A DNA stretch of 60,000 bases from Takakia lepidozioides (GCA_030704615.1 CM060734.1:52594042-52654041); one strand, 5' to 3'. Shown: positions 44,881 to 56,155, counted from the stretch's first letter. The notes: generated by a model not told the origin, from the letters alone. Translations and numbers: made by a program.

Positions 44881-46585
44881 CATAATTAAAAATACAAGTA
44901 AGTCCAGGAACAACATTGCATAGTGATCTTCAGTCTGCTTTCAGAAGTGCTTTTCATAATGAATAAGCCCCCCAAGTTTGGGTGGCCCTGTTCATTCTAG
45001 AGTGGTCCAGGAATTAGAGGGGAGGGGGGGTATACAATAAGGCATATGTAGAGGGATTTCAAGAAATGAAGGGTTCCACAGTCGACACCGAACGAGCCAT
45101 TCAGAGCTCAACTCGACAGTCTTCTTGAAAATATGGTACCTTTGATTTAAATATCTAAGGGATCATGGAGGGGTCGAAACAAATTGGAGTCCAGAAGAAA
45201 AAATCTGAGAAATTATTGGGTTGGCACATGCTTGATGATTGAATGTCACATCCACCCTTATTTTTACTATGCTTTTGGTTTCATATGCTATGGCAGCTCA
45301 AGTGTCCACATCAATTCATGGACTGAGGCCACATGTCTAAGGCATCGGGACTTAAAAAGTGGGCCCATCGAAAACTGGGGCCAATACATAAATTCAAAGA
45401 TTAATATCGAGTGAAATTGACAACTATAAAGGGGTGACAGCGGCGTCACTGTGACTTGTCATGGAAAGGCTTCCGACCCTGTCACGTCGTGACCTTGTTT
45501 TGTGTTGTTACCACTACTCCTCCGATCAGCTCCAATATGCGGTCGCTAAAGCCAGTGAGGATGCCATACACACACCCCACAATTTGATGTTTAATTCAGA
45601 AAGCTGGGTGCAGATTTATTAAAAGCAACTTCAGTACCCACTCACAACTACCAAGTATGCACGCAATTGGAAAGACTTTTAATACACAGAACAAAGGGTA
45701 CTTGGAATACCCAGCAGCATGTATATTAAATGCAACAAGGATCACTGATCCTTACAAGGTCCTTAGGCAAGGACGTGCACTCTTCTACAGCTTGGAGAGA
45801 CACATGCACACTCAGTCCGCTTATGAAGCTCAGCTAGCCACAGGACAAGAGAGAGTGACCAGACTACATCACCAGCCTTAGTGCTACAGGAACTGGGCAG
45901 GAGCCTCGCTCTCATGATGGGTTCCTGTAGCCGCCCTGATTCAAACTGAGCTTGGCTGTCCCGAGGTGGTGGGTGCAGGCACTTCATGCCGTATAGCCGC
46001 GGTAGCTATTTCTGATAAGAACTTCACTTGAAACAGCCGCTACCCACAAAAAGGCCCAGAGTAATTAAGGTCCCTGGCTTCCAGACAAGCTTTGCAGCAT
46101 ACAAGCCAAGACTCATGATATATTCAAGACACTGAAGTGAATGTAATTGGTCTAGTTTAGCAATACTGATCTTTTCTAATGTGGCTTCAAATGTTGGAGC
46201 ATGCTTCCAACCGACTCTGAACTATAAGAGAGAACATTCTCCTCCAAACATACCAAGTAAAAGTGGGAAGAGGGTGGGAAGACGGAAAATGAAGGGTCAC
46301 AAAGACTATGATAAACTCCTGCACTCATCGCGTGTGACAGTAAGTCACCCCTTCCCACTACGATTCTATATCCATGCGTCTTTGCAGCAATGCAAGTTAA
46401 TTACACAACATGAATAAGAACGTGTTGTATATACAGCTTTATTCATATGTACAGTACACAATAAACCAGCGCACTGGCAGGATAGTTGATCCCAGACCAT
46501 ATGTACTACAGCAGTTTTATTCCTTCAATTAACCCTTCCAAGGACAGACTAGGGAATCTCTAGGCCACCATACAAATTGACATAC
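44881..46585. other. Intergenic stretch, nothing recognised
   Basis: Between the upstream region of SPH2 and the 3' end of SPH3. Open frames (for example 45657-45881) show no recognisable motif. The part just below 46586 is probably the SPH3 3' UTR. Confidence 0.4.
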
Positions 46586-47035
46586 TTACAACGACATTTG
46601 ACCCCAAGGATACTCAAAAACATAATCGTTCAGTACAATTCCACTGATATACACATTCCAGACACAGTCCTGGCAAATCCAGGGTAACTGGTACTTGCGA
46701 CCTGCCCATACAGGAAAATGAGTTTTTGGAAATCCAGTGGCCTGGAAATCACATGCAAACAACGTTGATCCCCAGATATTCTGGGTGAACCCGAACCCCC
46801 AACCTTCGGAGGGAGCAAGCGTATGCCAGCCAAGGCGATCGTCAGCGGAGGCACAATGGACTTGAATTGTCGTCGTGAGGCTATTGACGATATTGACTGT
46901 GTCCCTTTCCAAAAAGGTGTTGATGATGGTTCGCTCGGTGTCCTCACAACTCATGATTTGGAACATGAATACCTGCAGTATCAAGAGAACACAAACCATG
47001 TCAGTCACTCCGAGCTTCATCTTCGGCTCGCCCAT
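46586..47035 (-). CDS. S1/SPH-family small secreted protein 3
   Basis: 149 aa from the ATG at 47035; 26 upstream in-frame codons are open but this Met aligns with the other copies. Signal peptide VTDMVCVLLILQVFMFQIMSC. Mature part: DTVNIVNSLTTTIQVHCASA, DDRLGWHTLAPSEGWGFGF, TQNIWGSTLFACDF, HFPVWAGRKYQLPW, CQDCVW and SGIVL. Four conserved cysteines. It is not part of the SPH2/SPH4 duplication and shares wording with SPH1 (GWHTL, YQ.PW). Confidence 0.92.
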   Translation of the reverse strand: MGEPKMKLGVTDMVCVLLILQVFMFQIMSCEDTERTIINTFLERDTVNIVNSLTTTIQVHCASADDRLGWHTLAPSEGWGFGFTQNIWGSTLFACDFQATGFPKTHFPVWAGRKYQLPWICQDCVWNVYISGIVLNDYVFEYPWGQMSL

Positions 47036-47113
47036 CGCTGCAGCTGAAAGAAATCTAGATTCGCCGAAGCAGGTGTAGGTGAGGCCAAGATGAAGTACAG
47101 CAATAAAGCGCAA

Positions 47114-47890
47114 ACAGTCTGGGAGGTGAGAAGAAGAGCGCCAGCTAGGAATAGTTTCTAAGTTTCCCTATTAGTACTGAAGGCATGCCAAACTTCAGGG
47201 GGGTGTGCGAGGGGGGATCAGTGTCTAAAGAACGAAGCCTCACCCACAACTGTCAGCAAGCGCAGGGGTTCTATGATAGTATGCAGGCAGCCATAGATGC
47301 TGAGCCTATGCTCAGATACTTCATACTCTTTTAAATTTCCCTAGCGCTTGTGCTGGCTGCCCTAGGAGGTTTTATCTTTAGCTTCACTTTCACTTTCACT
47401 TTCACCCAATAACCAATTGGATTGTTGACGAGATGAGCAGTGAAGCAGCTCGGCAGCTCACTTTCTTGGGCCCACTTTGGAACCTGCTCAGTTTTTCAGT
47501 CCCGGAAGTTCTGATCGGAATGCGATGGGATTGCATGGGTGATCACAACGAAGAGACGTTTCATATGTTTTCATGAATTTTCTAATTCACTGTCGCTGGT
47601 GAAAGGGCCCGCTTAAGTTCCCCTCACAAGATATTTATGTTGTTACATAATATACTCGTGAGCTCTACCCAATATTGGTTTCTTGTAGACTGAACGAGTA
47701 AATTCATAATTTGCTTGCAACATTTTTCACATCAACCCAACTTCCATCTCTGAAAAGAAAATGGAATAATGAGGAAGATTCCAACCCAACAAAGACAGGG
47801 AGGGAGCACGGGTAGGGAATCCATCATATAACAACAGTGAGGCTACAGTTAGGAAGACTTCCTTCCGAAGCAGGCATAAGTTGCAAAGCC
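47114..47890. other. Intergenic stretch with a TTTCAC microsatellite
   Basis: It contains a four-unit TTTCAC run at about 47382-47406. No gene recognised. SPH3 promoter is presumably at the left edge. Confidence 0.45.
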
Positions 47891-48216
47891 ATTTGAGGTG
47901 AAGATCGCGGAGAGGTCATCGTAAAGTGAGTGCGTTAAAAGTGAGTTGTAAACTTGTGATTGAAAGATAGATTCATTTAAGAGTTCCGCGATGTATATAA
48001 ACATGCTAAAAACTAGGCAACTGATATTTCAAATGAATCCGAAGCTACTCTACTTGTGGCTGCCCAGTTTTGGATGTTTTTGTCATCGTTTCCGCGCTAA
48101 CATGAGAGCCGTTGCCACGAGCGACGAATGCTGCGGCCCGTCACCGTCACCGTCCATAGTGACGGCCTGCGAGTGATCGGGCTGCAGCAACCATTCTGTG
48201 CCCATGTGGCATCTAT
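47891..48216. repeat. Inverted repeat, right arm, part 1
   Basis: Reverse complement of about 690-1012. It ends in TCTAT (48212-48216), the left target copy of element F. Confidence 0.9.
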
Positions 48217-48636
48217 TGTAGAAAAACTCAAAGCACACAATACTATCTAGAAGAGCAATTCAAAGATTCAGGCAATCAAAACACACGATGGTATCATAGC
48301 ACTTTACACTACTGCAATTCCACCATAAGGCATCAACATACAAAGAAGTTTTCAGCACCTCAAAGACTCTATGTAGTAAGCCTAAATACTATTCGCAGTA
48401 ACGATTGCTCGGCGCAGGCGGGAGTCTAGTAATTCAAACTAATGCTATCACTATCCATCCGTAAATAGTATGCAGTAGCAACACCTTGGCCAACTGCATG
48501 TCTCCGTTAAATCCTAGGGTAACCTAATTGGCCTCTGACTTAGATATTCCGTCATGGAATAAATCAGTGTAACTCGTAACTTTTGATGACTTGCAGTAAC
48601 ATGGTCACACTGCGATTTCTACCAGAAAAAACAACA
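48217..48636 (-). repeat. 3' LTR of element F
   Basis: Followed by CTCCCACTCACT, complement of the polypurine tract. It lacks a 12-bp duplication (ACACCTTGGCAA) found in the other LTR. Confidence 0.94.
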
Positions 48637-48716
48637 CTCCCACTCACTGGTTATTCCATGGCAAGAGAAAAAGATCCTACGAAACAAAAGGAATAGCCAA
48701 TGTGTGCACAAAAAAC

Positions 48717-49892
48717 TCACACTAAGATTGGTTGCTCTATCAGTCCAAGCATGCTACGGAATTGATTAAACTTGTCAGCGGTAAGAGGCTTCGTTAAGAT
48801 ATCTGCGATCTGTGCATTCGTGTTCATATACGTCATCTGGATTGCACCCTGTGCCTGAAAATCTCGCAGCATATGATATTGCACATCAATGTGCTTTGTT
48901 CTTTGATGAAACTCCGGATTCAAGACCAATCGGATTGCACTTTGATTGTTTAAATATAAGGGAGTAGGGTCATTCTGTGTGTGCCCAAGATCAGACAGCA
49001 ACCTTCGTAACCAGATTGTCTCCTTCGCAGTTAAACAGGCTGCTATGTACTCTGACTCTGTCGTGGAACCTGCTGTGCACATTTGTTTTCTGCTCACCCA
49101 CGTAACAGCTGCTTAATTGAGTAATGTGACGCTCCCACTTCTAGATCGTCGATCGTCCAAGTCCCCTGCATAGTCAGCATCAGCAAAAGCCGTAAGAGTG
49201 TTTGAATTCTTGCAACGTGAGTAGCACAGACGATAGTTTGTTGTCCCCCTGAGATATTTGAATATCCTCTTTATAGCTGTGCAATGAATTCGCTTGGGAT
49301 TCTGTGAATACTTGGCCACAAGGCTGACCGCATATGCAATGTCTGGCCGTGTGCCAATCATGGCGAACATCAAGCTCCCAACTGCCTGTTGGTAAGGAAA
49401 CTCATGTTCATCTTCTTCATCTTCACCTCTTGGTAGATGCAACTGCACATTGGGATCTGCAGGTGTACTCACTGTATGTGCATCCCCAAATCCAAATTTT
49501 TGGATTATGAACATCACGTATCGGTGTTGGTCTATGATGATCGATCGCAATCCCCTGTTTCTTTCAATGTGAAGGCCAACATAGCATTCGGCGCTTCCAG
49601 CTTTAACTTCAAATTCCTTGTTAAGAAAACTGATTATACCATCCAATATTTCTTTGCTCTCCGAGCAACCTAGCTCGTCATCCACAAAAATGGTGGTGAA
49701 TAACTTTGGCGCTGAGTTGCGAAAATACACATAGGGGTCTGCTGCGCTGGGTTGTAGGTCATATTTGACCAGAAAATCATTGAACCTCGTGTTCCATGCC
49801 CTCGATGCTTGATGAAGTCCATATAATTTTTTTAATAGTCTACAGACTTTCTTTTCTTCTCCTGGCTTTACATAGCCTCTGGGCTGATCCAT
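48717..49892 (-). pseudogene. Element F RT C-terminal half and RNase H
   Basis: 49113-49892 has VCRLLKKLYGLHQASRAWN, TIFVDDELGCSES, AECYVGLHIERN, RIFKYLRGTTNYRL and RNase H AFADADYAGDLDDRRSRSG. A stop (TAA) at 49113 interrupts it. 48717-49097 has TESEYIAACLTAKE, FHQRTKHIDVQYHMLRDF and ADILTKPLTADKF. Confidence 0.92.
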
Positions 49893-51145
49893 ATATATCT
49901 CATCCTGTAACCATGCAGGAAAGCGGTTTTTATATCGAACTGAATCATTTCCAGATCCTCAGCGGCAGCCACTGCTAATAGGGTTCTGATTGAATCGAAT
50001 TTCGCAACGGGGGCAAAAGTTTCTTGAAAATCAATTCCATACTCCTATGAGTATCCTTTTGCAACCAACCGGACTTTATACCTCTCAATATTCCCATCTG
50101 CTCGAGGCTTTACCTTGTATACCCATTTGCACTTCACTGTGTGTCTTCCCTTTGGCAGATCAACAAGCATCCACGTTTCATTTTTATGTAACGAGTCAAT
50201 TTTTTCCTTCATTGCTAGCTCCCACTTAGCTCGATCAGGAGACATCATCGCCTCCTCATACCGTTTTGGCTCCTCTGGTAATGGTATGTATTCAGTTATT
50301 CCAGCAAACGTAGGGTAATTACTCTCCCACTCGCCGAATGCCTGTGGTGGCCGTCGAGATCGACGTACTTCTGTTCCTTGACTTTGCAAGCAACTTGGTG
50401 CAACCCGCTCAGGCCCTGTGTTTGCTACATGAATTTCGCCTTCATCCATGGCAATAGGTAGATCCACTACTAGCTGAAGCTCAGGATGCTCATTATGCTG
50501 ATCAATCGTATTCCCCTCAAAATTTTGTACTTCTGGAGTCATTTTGTCTCCCACTCCCTCAAGTACCATAGTGCATGTGTTAGGTCTGCTCATCATTTCT
50601 TCGATGGGTGAAGAATTACGGTTACCCTTCTCATCTTCTAACACATCACGGCTGATGACTATGTGCTGTTGCTCAATATCCCATAGCCGATACGTCTTAG
50701 ATTCCACACTGTAACCAAGAAATATGCATTTTTTGCTCTTGGCATCCAATTTCTTTCTCAGCTCTTTGAGTACATGTGAATATGCCATGCTACCAAACAC
50801 TCGTAGATGGCTGATGTCAGGTTTCTTCCCATTCCAGGCCTCCAAAGGTGTTTTCCTATTCAACACCATGGTTCCCGTTCGATTTAGGGTGTATGCAGCT
50901 GTAGTGGCAACTTTTGCCCAGAAATTAGGACTGAGACCTTTTGCTTGCAGCATACATCTAACTCTTTCAACCAGAGTTCTATTGTCCTTTTCGATGACAC
51001 CATTTTGCTCTTGGGAATATGGCGCTGTAAGTTCCTGCCGAATTCCATTTTCTTCAAGGAAAGTCTTAAATTTTGCGCTCAAGAATTCTCCTCTGTCGCT
51101 TCTAAGCTTTCTCACTGCATGTCCTGTCTCTATCTCTGATTCCAC
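49893..51145 (-). pseudogene. Element F integrase core, linker and RT start
   Basis: 50045-51145 contains the glutamate part of the integrase (KLRSDRGEFLSAKF, one Gly short), YSQEQNGVIEKDNRT, SRDVLEDEKG, a linker and the RT start (WVYKVKPRADGNIERYKVRL, VAKGYS). A TAG follows (50043-50045). Reading on, RT motif A (IQFDIKTAFLHG region near 49925-49955) is out of frame with the next segment. Confidence 0.9.
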
Positions 51146-51281
51146 ACATAGCTGCTTGAAGAACTTGAGAACTTCTCATTTTGTTTTCATGCAATACAAG
51201 ATCCTATAGCTGTTGTGATCATCTTTAAACATGACAAAATGTTTGAAACCTCCATGCGAGTCTACATTCATTGTACACACA

Positions 51282-52918
51282 TCAGCATGGTAGAACTCTC
51301 CAGGAGTCTGAAACCCTCTCACGTTCTTCATTTATTGGAAACGCAACTTTTTGATTCTTGCCCATGGCACAACCTTCACAGAACTCTAGATCTGCATTAG
51401 GGTTCAGTATTTTCATATCATCGACAATTTGTGTTTTCTCCATTTGTTTAATCATGTCAACACTAATATGTCCAAGTCGATCATGCCACGTTTGAAGACT
51501 TGCTCCCCCAGTTGCTTGCAGAGATTCTCCCGTAATCACTTTGATTTGCAGTTTCCAAACGTTTCCCTCTCTCACTCCAGTCATTATAAGAGTCCCCTTC
51601 CCTGATTTGCATACAGTTTACAAGTACGCTTATCATAGATGACGATGTAATCTCTGTCTACAGCCTTCGCTACTGAGAACAGATTCTTTCTGAGGTTGGG
51701 TACAAACAACACGTTGTGTATTGTTCCCTTTCTCCACTCACTTCGTGCTAGGGTTAGGATATCTATATCCCCTATTCCACTTGCCCATACTGTAACATCA
51801 GTGGCAACTTGTACTCCCCAACGATGAGATTCAATCTTCTTAAGATTTTTGAACCATTGTATCTTATTGGTCATGTGCTCAGATGCAGCACTGTCCGAGT
51901 ACCAGGATATATCGTCTTTATCGCCAACTTTCTCTCCAATTGACGTGCTGTTGTACACTGCTGCATTAACATTGCTAATATGTACAATCTTTACCAGATC
52001 ATTGACAATGTTCTGATCAGTGTTTTTTCCTTGTGTCACTGAGCCATCATCGACATGCTCTCTTTCTTCACGATAAAATGCAGTGTCAGCATAGGCATCG
52101 CTCATCTTAATGGATTCCACCATGTTAGCAGCGATACTCTTCGTACATTCTCGCTCCCAGTGCCCAACTTCACCGTAGGTGTTGCACCTCGTTTTCTTTT
52201 TTAACTCAGCTATTCTTTCAGCTCCCTCCTTCTTCTGCTCCTTTGTCAGAAAACTTCTACCGCTTGTGGATGAGTTATGTCTTCCTTTGACATGCTTTGT
52301 GAAGAAAGCTTTATCCATGACATCCTCTGTGTTTCCTCGCGCTTTTCTCAACGCTTCTTTCTTGAGTAACCTAGATTGCAAGTTGTTCAACGTCCTCTCG
52401 GCAGCGGGTACACTATCCCATGCATCTAAGATGTTCTCATAGCTTGGAGGTAAAGTGCACACTATCTTTGCCATGATAGCTGATTCAGTCATCTTCTCAC
52501 CAAGATCACTCAATTGTTTTGCCATCAGTTCTATCTTGCTGATATAACTGGAGATGCTCTCATTTTCTTCCATCTTGAGATGATACATTTTGCTTTGTAA
52601 GACATGAATGTTCTCGGTAGCATTTTGCTCATGAACTGCCACTAGTTTCGCCCACATCTCTACTGAGTTTGTGCAGTTTACCAACTGTTGCAGGTGATTC
52701 TTATCTACTCCTTGAGTAATATACATGCAGGCATTGCTGTCCCTATCATCCCATTTGTCTTTATCCGAGGCCACTGCTCTCAAATCCTTCCCACTGACAA
52801 GAGACCATAGCTTCTTGGCTCTTAGGAGAATCATCATTTGAAACTTCCATAGAGAAAAATTCTCTCCTGAAAATCTCTCTATCTGCATCACATCTTTCGA
52901 TGTGGTAACTGAACTCAT
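51282..52918 (-). pseudogene. Element F Gag, protease and integrase start
   Basis: 51584-52918 is a single 444-codon frame from ATG 52918: Gag (FSGENFSLWKFQMMILLRAK), zinc knuckle (CNTYGEVGHWEREC, second Cys changed to Tyr), protease site WYSDSAASEHM (D-S-A in place of D-S-G) and VPNLRKNLFSVAKA. A TAA ends it. 51282-51584 continues with WHDRLGHISVDMIKQM and CEGCAMGKNQKVAF. Intact length suggests this is a relatively young copy. Confidence 0.92.
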
Positions 52919-53040
52919 CTTTGCTGCTATTTCCTAGATCTCTCTGCTAGTTCTAGTTTCAATCGTGAACAAAATCAAGAAAGAACTCTCAGAAATAAAA
53001 TTCATCACGAAAGCACTCTATGACTGAGCTGCAAACGTTT

Positions 53041-53054
53041 GTGGGCCCATAACC
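53041..53054 (-). promoter_or_regulatory. Primer-binding site of F (half tRNA-iMet type)
   Basis: Plus strand GTGGGCCCATAACC directly adjoins the LTR at 53055. Confidence 0.86.
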
Positions 53055-53486
53055 TGTAGAAAAACTCAAAGCACAAAATACTATCTAGAACAGCAATTCA
53101 AAGATTCAGGCAATCAAAACACACGATTGGTATCATAGCACTTTACACTACTGCAATTCCACCATAAGGCATCAACATACAAAGAAGTTTTCAGCACCTC
53201 AAAGACTCTATGTAGTAAGCCTAAATACTATTCGTAGTAACGATTGCTCGGCGATGGCGGGAGTCTAGTAATTCAAAATAATGCTGTCACTATCCATCCG
53301 TAAATAGTACACAGTAGCAACACCTTGGCAACACCTTGGCCAACTGCATGTCTCTGTTAAATCCTAGTGTAACCTAGTTGGCCTCTCACTTAGATATTCC
53401 GTCATGGAATAAATCAGTGTAACTCGTAACTCTTGATGACTTGCAGTAACATGGTCACACTGCGATTTCTACCAGAAAAAACAACA
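53055..53486 (-). repeat. 5' LTR of element F
   Basis: 432 bp matching 48217-48636. Confidence 0.94.
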
Positions 53487-54183
53487 TCTCTCCCTCTCAA
53501 GCTTCCTCAGGTGGTTGTTCAGGTCGAGCCGCTGAAGCTGCTCGCGTCTCGTCGATGCCCTCTCAATCTCAAGCTTCTACAGTGCTGGCTCAAACTCGCA
53601 TCCCTCCTTGTCAACCTTCTTCCGGTAGTTACTATGTTATCTGTTTCTGGCCCGCCATTTCAAGGACTTGAAAACCGGTAAACCCAATCCCTCACCTACG
53701 TCTTCCATTATGAGGATAAAAAATGCTTGGCAACTTATCTGCACGAAGCTTTGACCCTTAAGGCAATCCCTTGAGTAGTACTTGCGCAGGGTGCCTTTTG
53801 GAGTTTTGACTTGGAAAATGGCAGTGTATAGTGGAGGTAAGGACATATCTTTCAGCCCGGCGGGTGCTGGAATAGTTGTAGGCAGAATCATGGAGTAGAG
53901 GCAGAGTCGAGAGAGTAATTGAGACCAGTATGGGAGTTGAAGAGTTTAACAAGAACACGATTTTGATAGATGGAAGTGATGAAGTTTCATGACCAGTTAC
54001 TCCAAAGAGGAAGTGATCAGCTGAGTGAATGTGGTGACGTCGTTTGCTGTTTTTGTAGAGCTGGAAAATGAACGATGAGGCTGAGTTGATCTAACATTAA
54101 CCTGCCGTTAGAGTAGATGCATGAATGTGGGAAATAGGGAAGCAGCTCCGCAGAAAGAACAGTATGCAGGTAAGGCTCAAGCG
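53487..54183. repeat. Inverted repeat, right arm, part 2
   Basis: Reverse complement of 1-about 705. 53695-53765 includes a LINE coding remnant (VFHYEDKKCLATYLHEALTL), same family as 20270-21176. The repeat may extend further than can be tested, because its partner leaves the window at base 1. Confidence 0.9.
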
Positions 54184-55055
54184 GAATCTTCGTGATGAAG
54201 GGGGAAATCAGTGGGCTCTAAGCAAGGAAACATTTTCAGCTAGAAGATCTGCGACCTGAAATTGCAAGTGTAGTCGACTTCACTTTACAAGTACTTAGGG
54301 GCTATCCTATTCCATCCATTTTCTTTCCGCAACAACATTGACAAGCTTTGTACAGATCACTACCAACTACACTATGCACAACACTAGAATACCCTATCGG
54401 CTCCGCCCAACCTCATCACCATGCATCATCTTCATAATCTCTGTCATATGTCATGATTGTCCCTCAATACAGGAGGGTCTGCACTGATCTGCGAAACTAC
54501 CTAGAAAATGTAGGCTGCCCATGATAGAGAGGAGCAATTCTTAGCACACATCCATCTCCTATGCAGCCTCCCTCTTCCACGTCGATCAGTGAGACTAGCC
54601 TACAAAATCGAGAGAGAGTCCATCTCCTGTGCAGCCCCCCTCTGAAGTCCACGTCGAGGTATGGCTCTGGCACGTAATCCAGCTGCAGTAGCCACCTCCG
54701 ACTAACCTTCATCTACAACATCTCCTTTACATGTCTAAAAAGTAGGATCTTCATATCTCATCCACACAATGTAGTCTAAGCCATCTGAGTATTCTATGTT
54801 CATATGCTTCTCTTGCCAAATCCTTGCATCTTAATAATCGAAGAAATGAAATTAACATACAACTGTGGCTCCAACCGTTTACTTGATCATTCTTTTATTT
54901 AGCGTGACAATATTGCAAAGAGATTGCAAAGTTCGGCCTCATAGTTCACATCAGAGCTGATCAAGTTCATGAACATTGTGTAGATTGGCATGTCGCGATG
55001 GCACGGTCATCTACAGCACTATTTTGCATTGTCATGGATGTGGCCACGACAAACC
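54184..55055. repeat. 3' side of the SPH4 segmental duplication
   Basis: From about 54370 it matches 38665-38868 and then 43230-43980. A short internal tandem duplication (CATCTCCTATGCAGCC / CATCTCCTGTGCAGCC, about 54547-54640) is present. No gene seen. Confidence 0.7.
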
Positions 55056-55523
55056 TTAGTAATGATCACCCCAATCGTAGTGAATGCTAGAGCCTTTGAA
55101 GTAGATGCCATCGGTCATAACTACCCAAGTGCATTTACTGCAGTAAGGAAAGACCTTCACGTACGGGCGGCCTGCCCAAACAGGAAAATGAGAATCTGGA
55201 TAGCCAAGAGCCTCAAAATCACATGCAAATAAGGTTCTTCCAAAAAAATTCTGATGGAACCCAAAACCCCACAGCTGGCCCGGAACAATTGTAACCCAGC
55301 CAAGGCTATCGTCTGCAGAGGCGCAGCGGACTTGAATGTTCTCATTCAGGCTGTTGTAGATGTGTACAGTGCACTCCGGACTGAGAGATATGAGATCAGA
55401 AGAGGACCCCTGCAGAGCCACCTCGGTGTCCTCACAGTGTACCTGCTTCCCTACTAGCTGCATTATCACCACGATAGCACACACCATGTGGCCCACCCCG
55501 AGCTTCAGTTTCCAGGAAGCCAT
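55056..55523 (-). CDS. S1/SPH-family small secreted protein 4
   Basis: 155 aa from the ATG at 55523; 20 in-frame upstream codons exist, but the Met aligned with SPH2 is used. Signal peptide VGHMVCAIVVIMQLVGKQVHC. Mature part: ECTVHIYNSLNENIQVRCAS, DDSLGWVTIVPGQLWGFGF, GRTLFACDFEALGYPDSHFP, YCSKCTW and DGIYF, ending HYDWGDHY. Duplicate of SPH2, with a short length difference after the signal peptide. Four cysteines retained, so it is likely functional. Confidence 0.93.
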   Translation of the reverse strand: MASWKLKLGVGHMVCAIVVIMQLVGKQVHCEDTEVALQGSSSDLISLSPECTVHIYNSLNENIQVRCASADDSLGWVTIVPGQLWGFGFHQNFFGRTLFACDFEALGYPDSHFPVWAGRPYVKVFPYCSKCTWVVMTDGIYFKGSSIHYDWGDHY

Positions 55524-55667
55524 GGCTGTCACTGTAGCCTTTGTACTTGACCTGCAACAAATAAGCACCAGAAAAGACCCCACGCAAGAATCTCAGAATG
55601 AAACCAGTCGCTGTGCAGGCAGCGAAAGAGACCTCCCAATGAAGAGGAACAAGAAGCACAGCGCGGT

Positions 55668-55675
55668 TTATATAC
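55668..55675 (-). promoter_or_regulatory. TATA box of SPH4
   Basis: Minus-strand TATATAAA about 145 bp upstream of the ATG, in a block conserved with SPH2. The SPH4 promoter has about 40 extra bases upstream (near 55760-55800). Confidence 0.65.
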
Positions 55676-56074
55676 TACCCACGCCCGCACTGCTGCCGTC
55701 TCCGCCCCCGAGGAATCGTGCACTCTGATATTTTGAGCCTAAGTATAGAACTTGCTCTGCAGATCAGTGCGAGCAGACTCCGCGCGAGACACTCGGCTTG
55801 TTCCTTCACGAATTTGGTAACGGCCGCCACCGAGAATATCTGTGAGCGATTCTCGAGCGATTCTGGAGATGCGCCCGACGACTTGCGACCGTTACCCAAT
55901 ATATAATTAGGTGTCGATAAGTTCTCGCAAATCATATCATGGAAACAGTTCGTATTATGTGCCAGAACTGATAATGTCGTCTCTGGCATGGAAACCATTT
56001 GACCTAATTATCTCGAATGAGGGTCGTTGCTTGGGGGAAGCTGCTGCCGCCTCTGCCACCTACCTTGAAGAAGT

Positions 56075-56155
56075 TGTAGAAGTTGTAGCCCAGTGGTAAT
56101 GGGCATACTCCACTTGGGAAGTGATTGTGGGTTCAATCCACCTATTGTGAAGGTA
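56075..56155 (+). mobile_element. tRNA-derived SINE-like head
   Basis: TAGCCCAGTGGTAATGGGC (A-box-like) is followed by TGTGGGTTCAATCCACC (B-box-like GGTTCAATCC). It is related to the minus-strand insert at 12482-12592. It lies at the end of the SPH4 duplication block. Downstream extent unclear. Confidence 0.6.

Larger units (their letters stand above)
48217..53486 (-). mobile_element. Copia LTR retrotransposon F, inserted in the inverted repeat
   Basis: LTRs are 48217-48636 (420 bp) and 53055-53486 (432 bp). Flanks TCTAT (48212-48216) and TCTCT (53487-53491) match the single TCTCT in the uninterrupted left arm, giving direct proof of the insertion. It is the most complete coding element here, with few breaks. 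Confidence 0.97.

Noticed and set aside
44617-44916. Minus-strand frame shared in part with 55675-55998 (SLENRSQIFSVAAVTKFVKE)
   Set aside because: It lies in the duplicated SPH promoter block across the TATA box; conservation is explained by the recent duplication.
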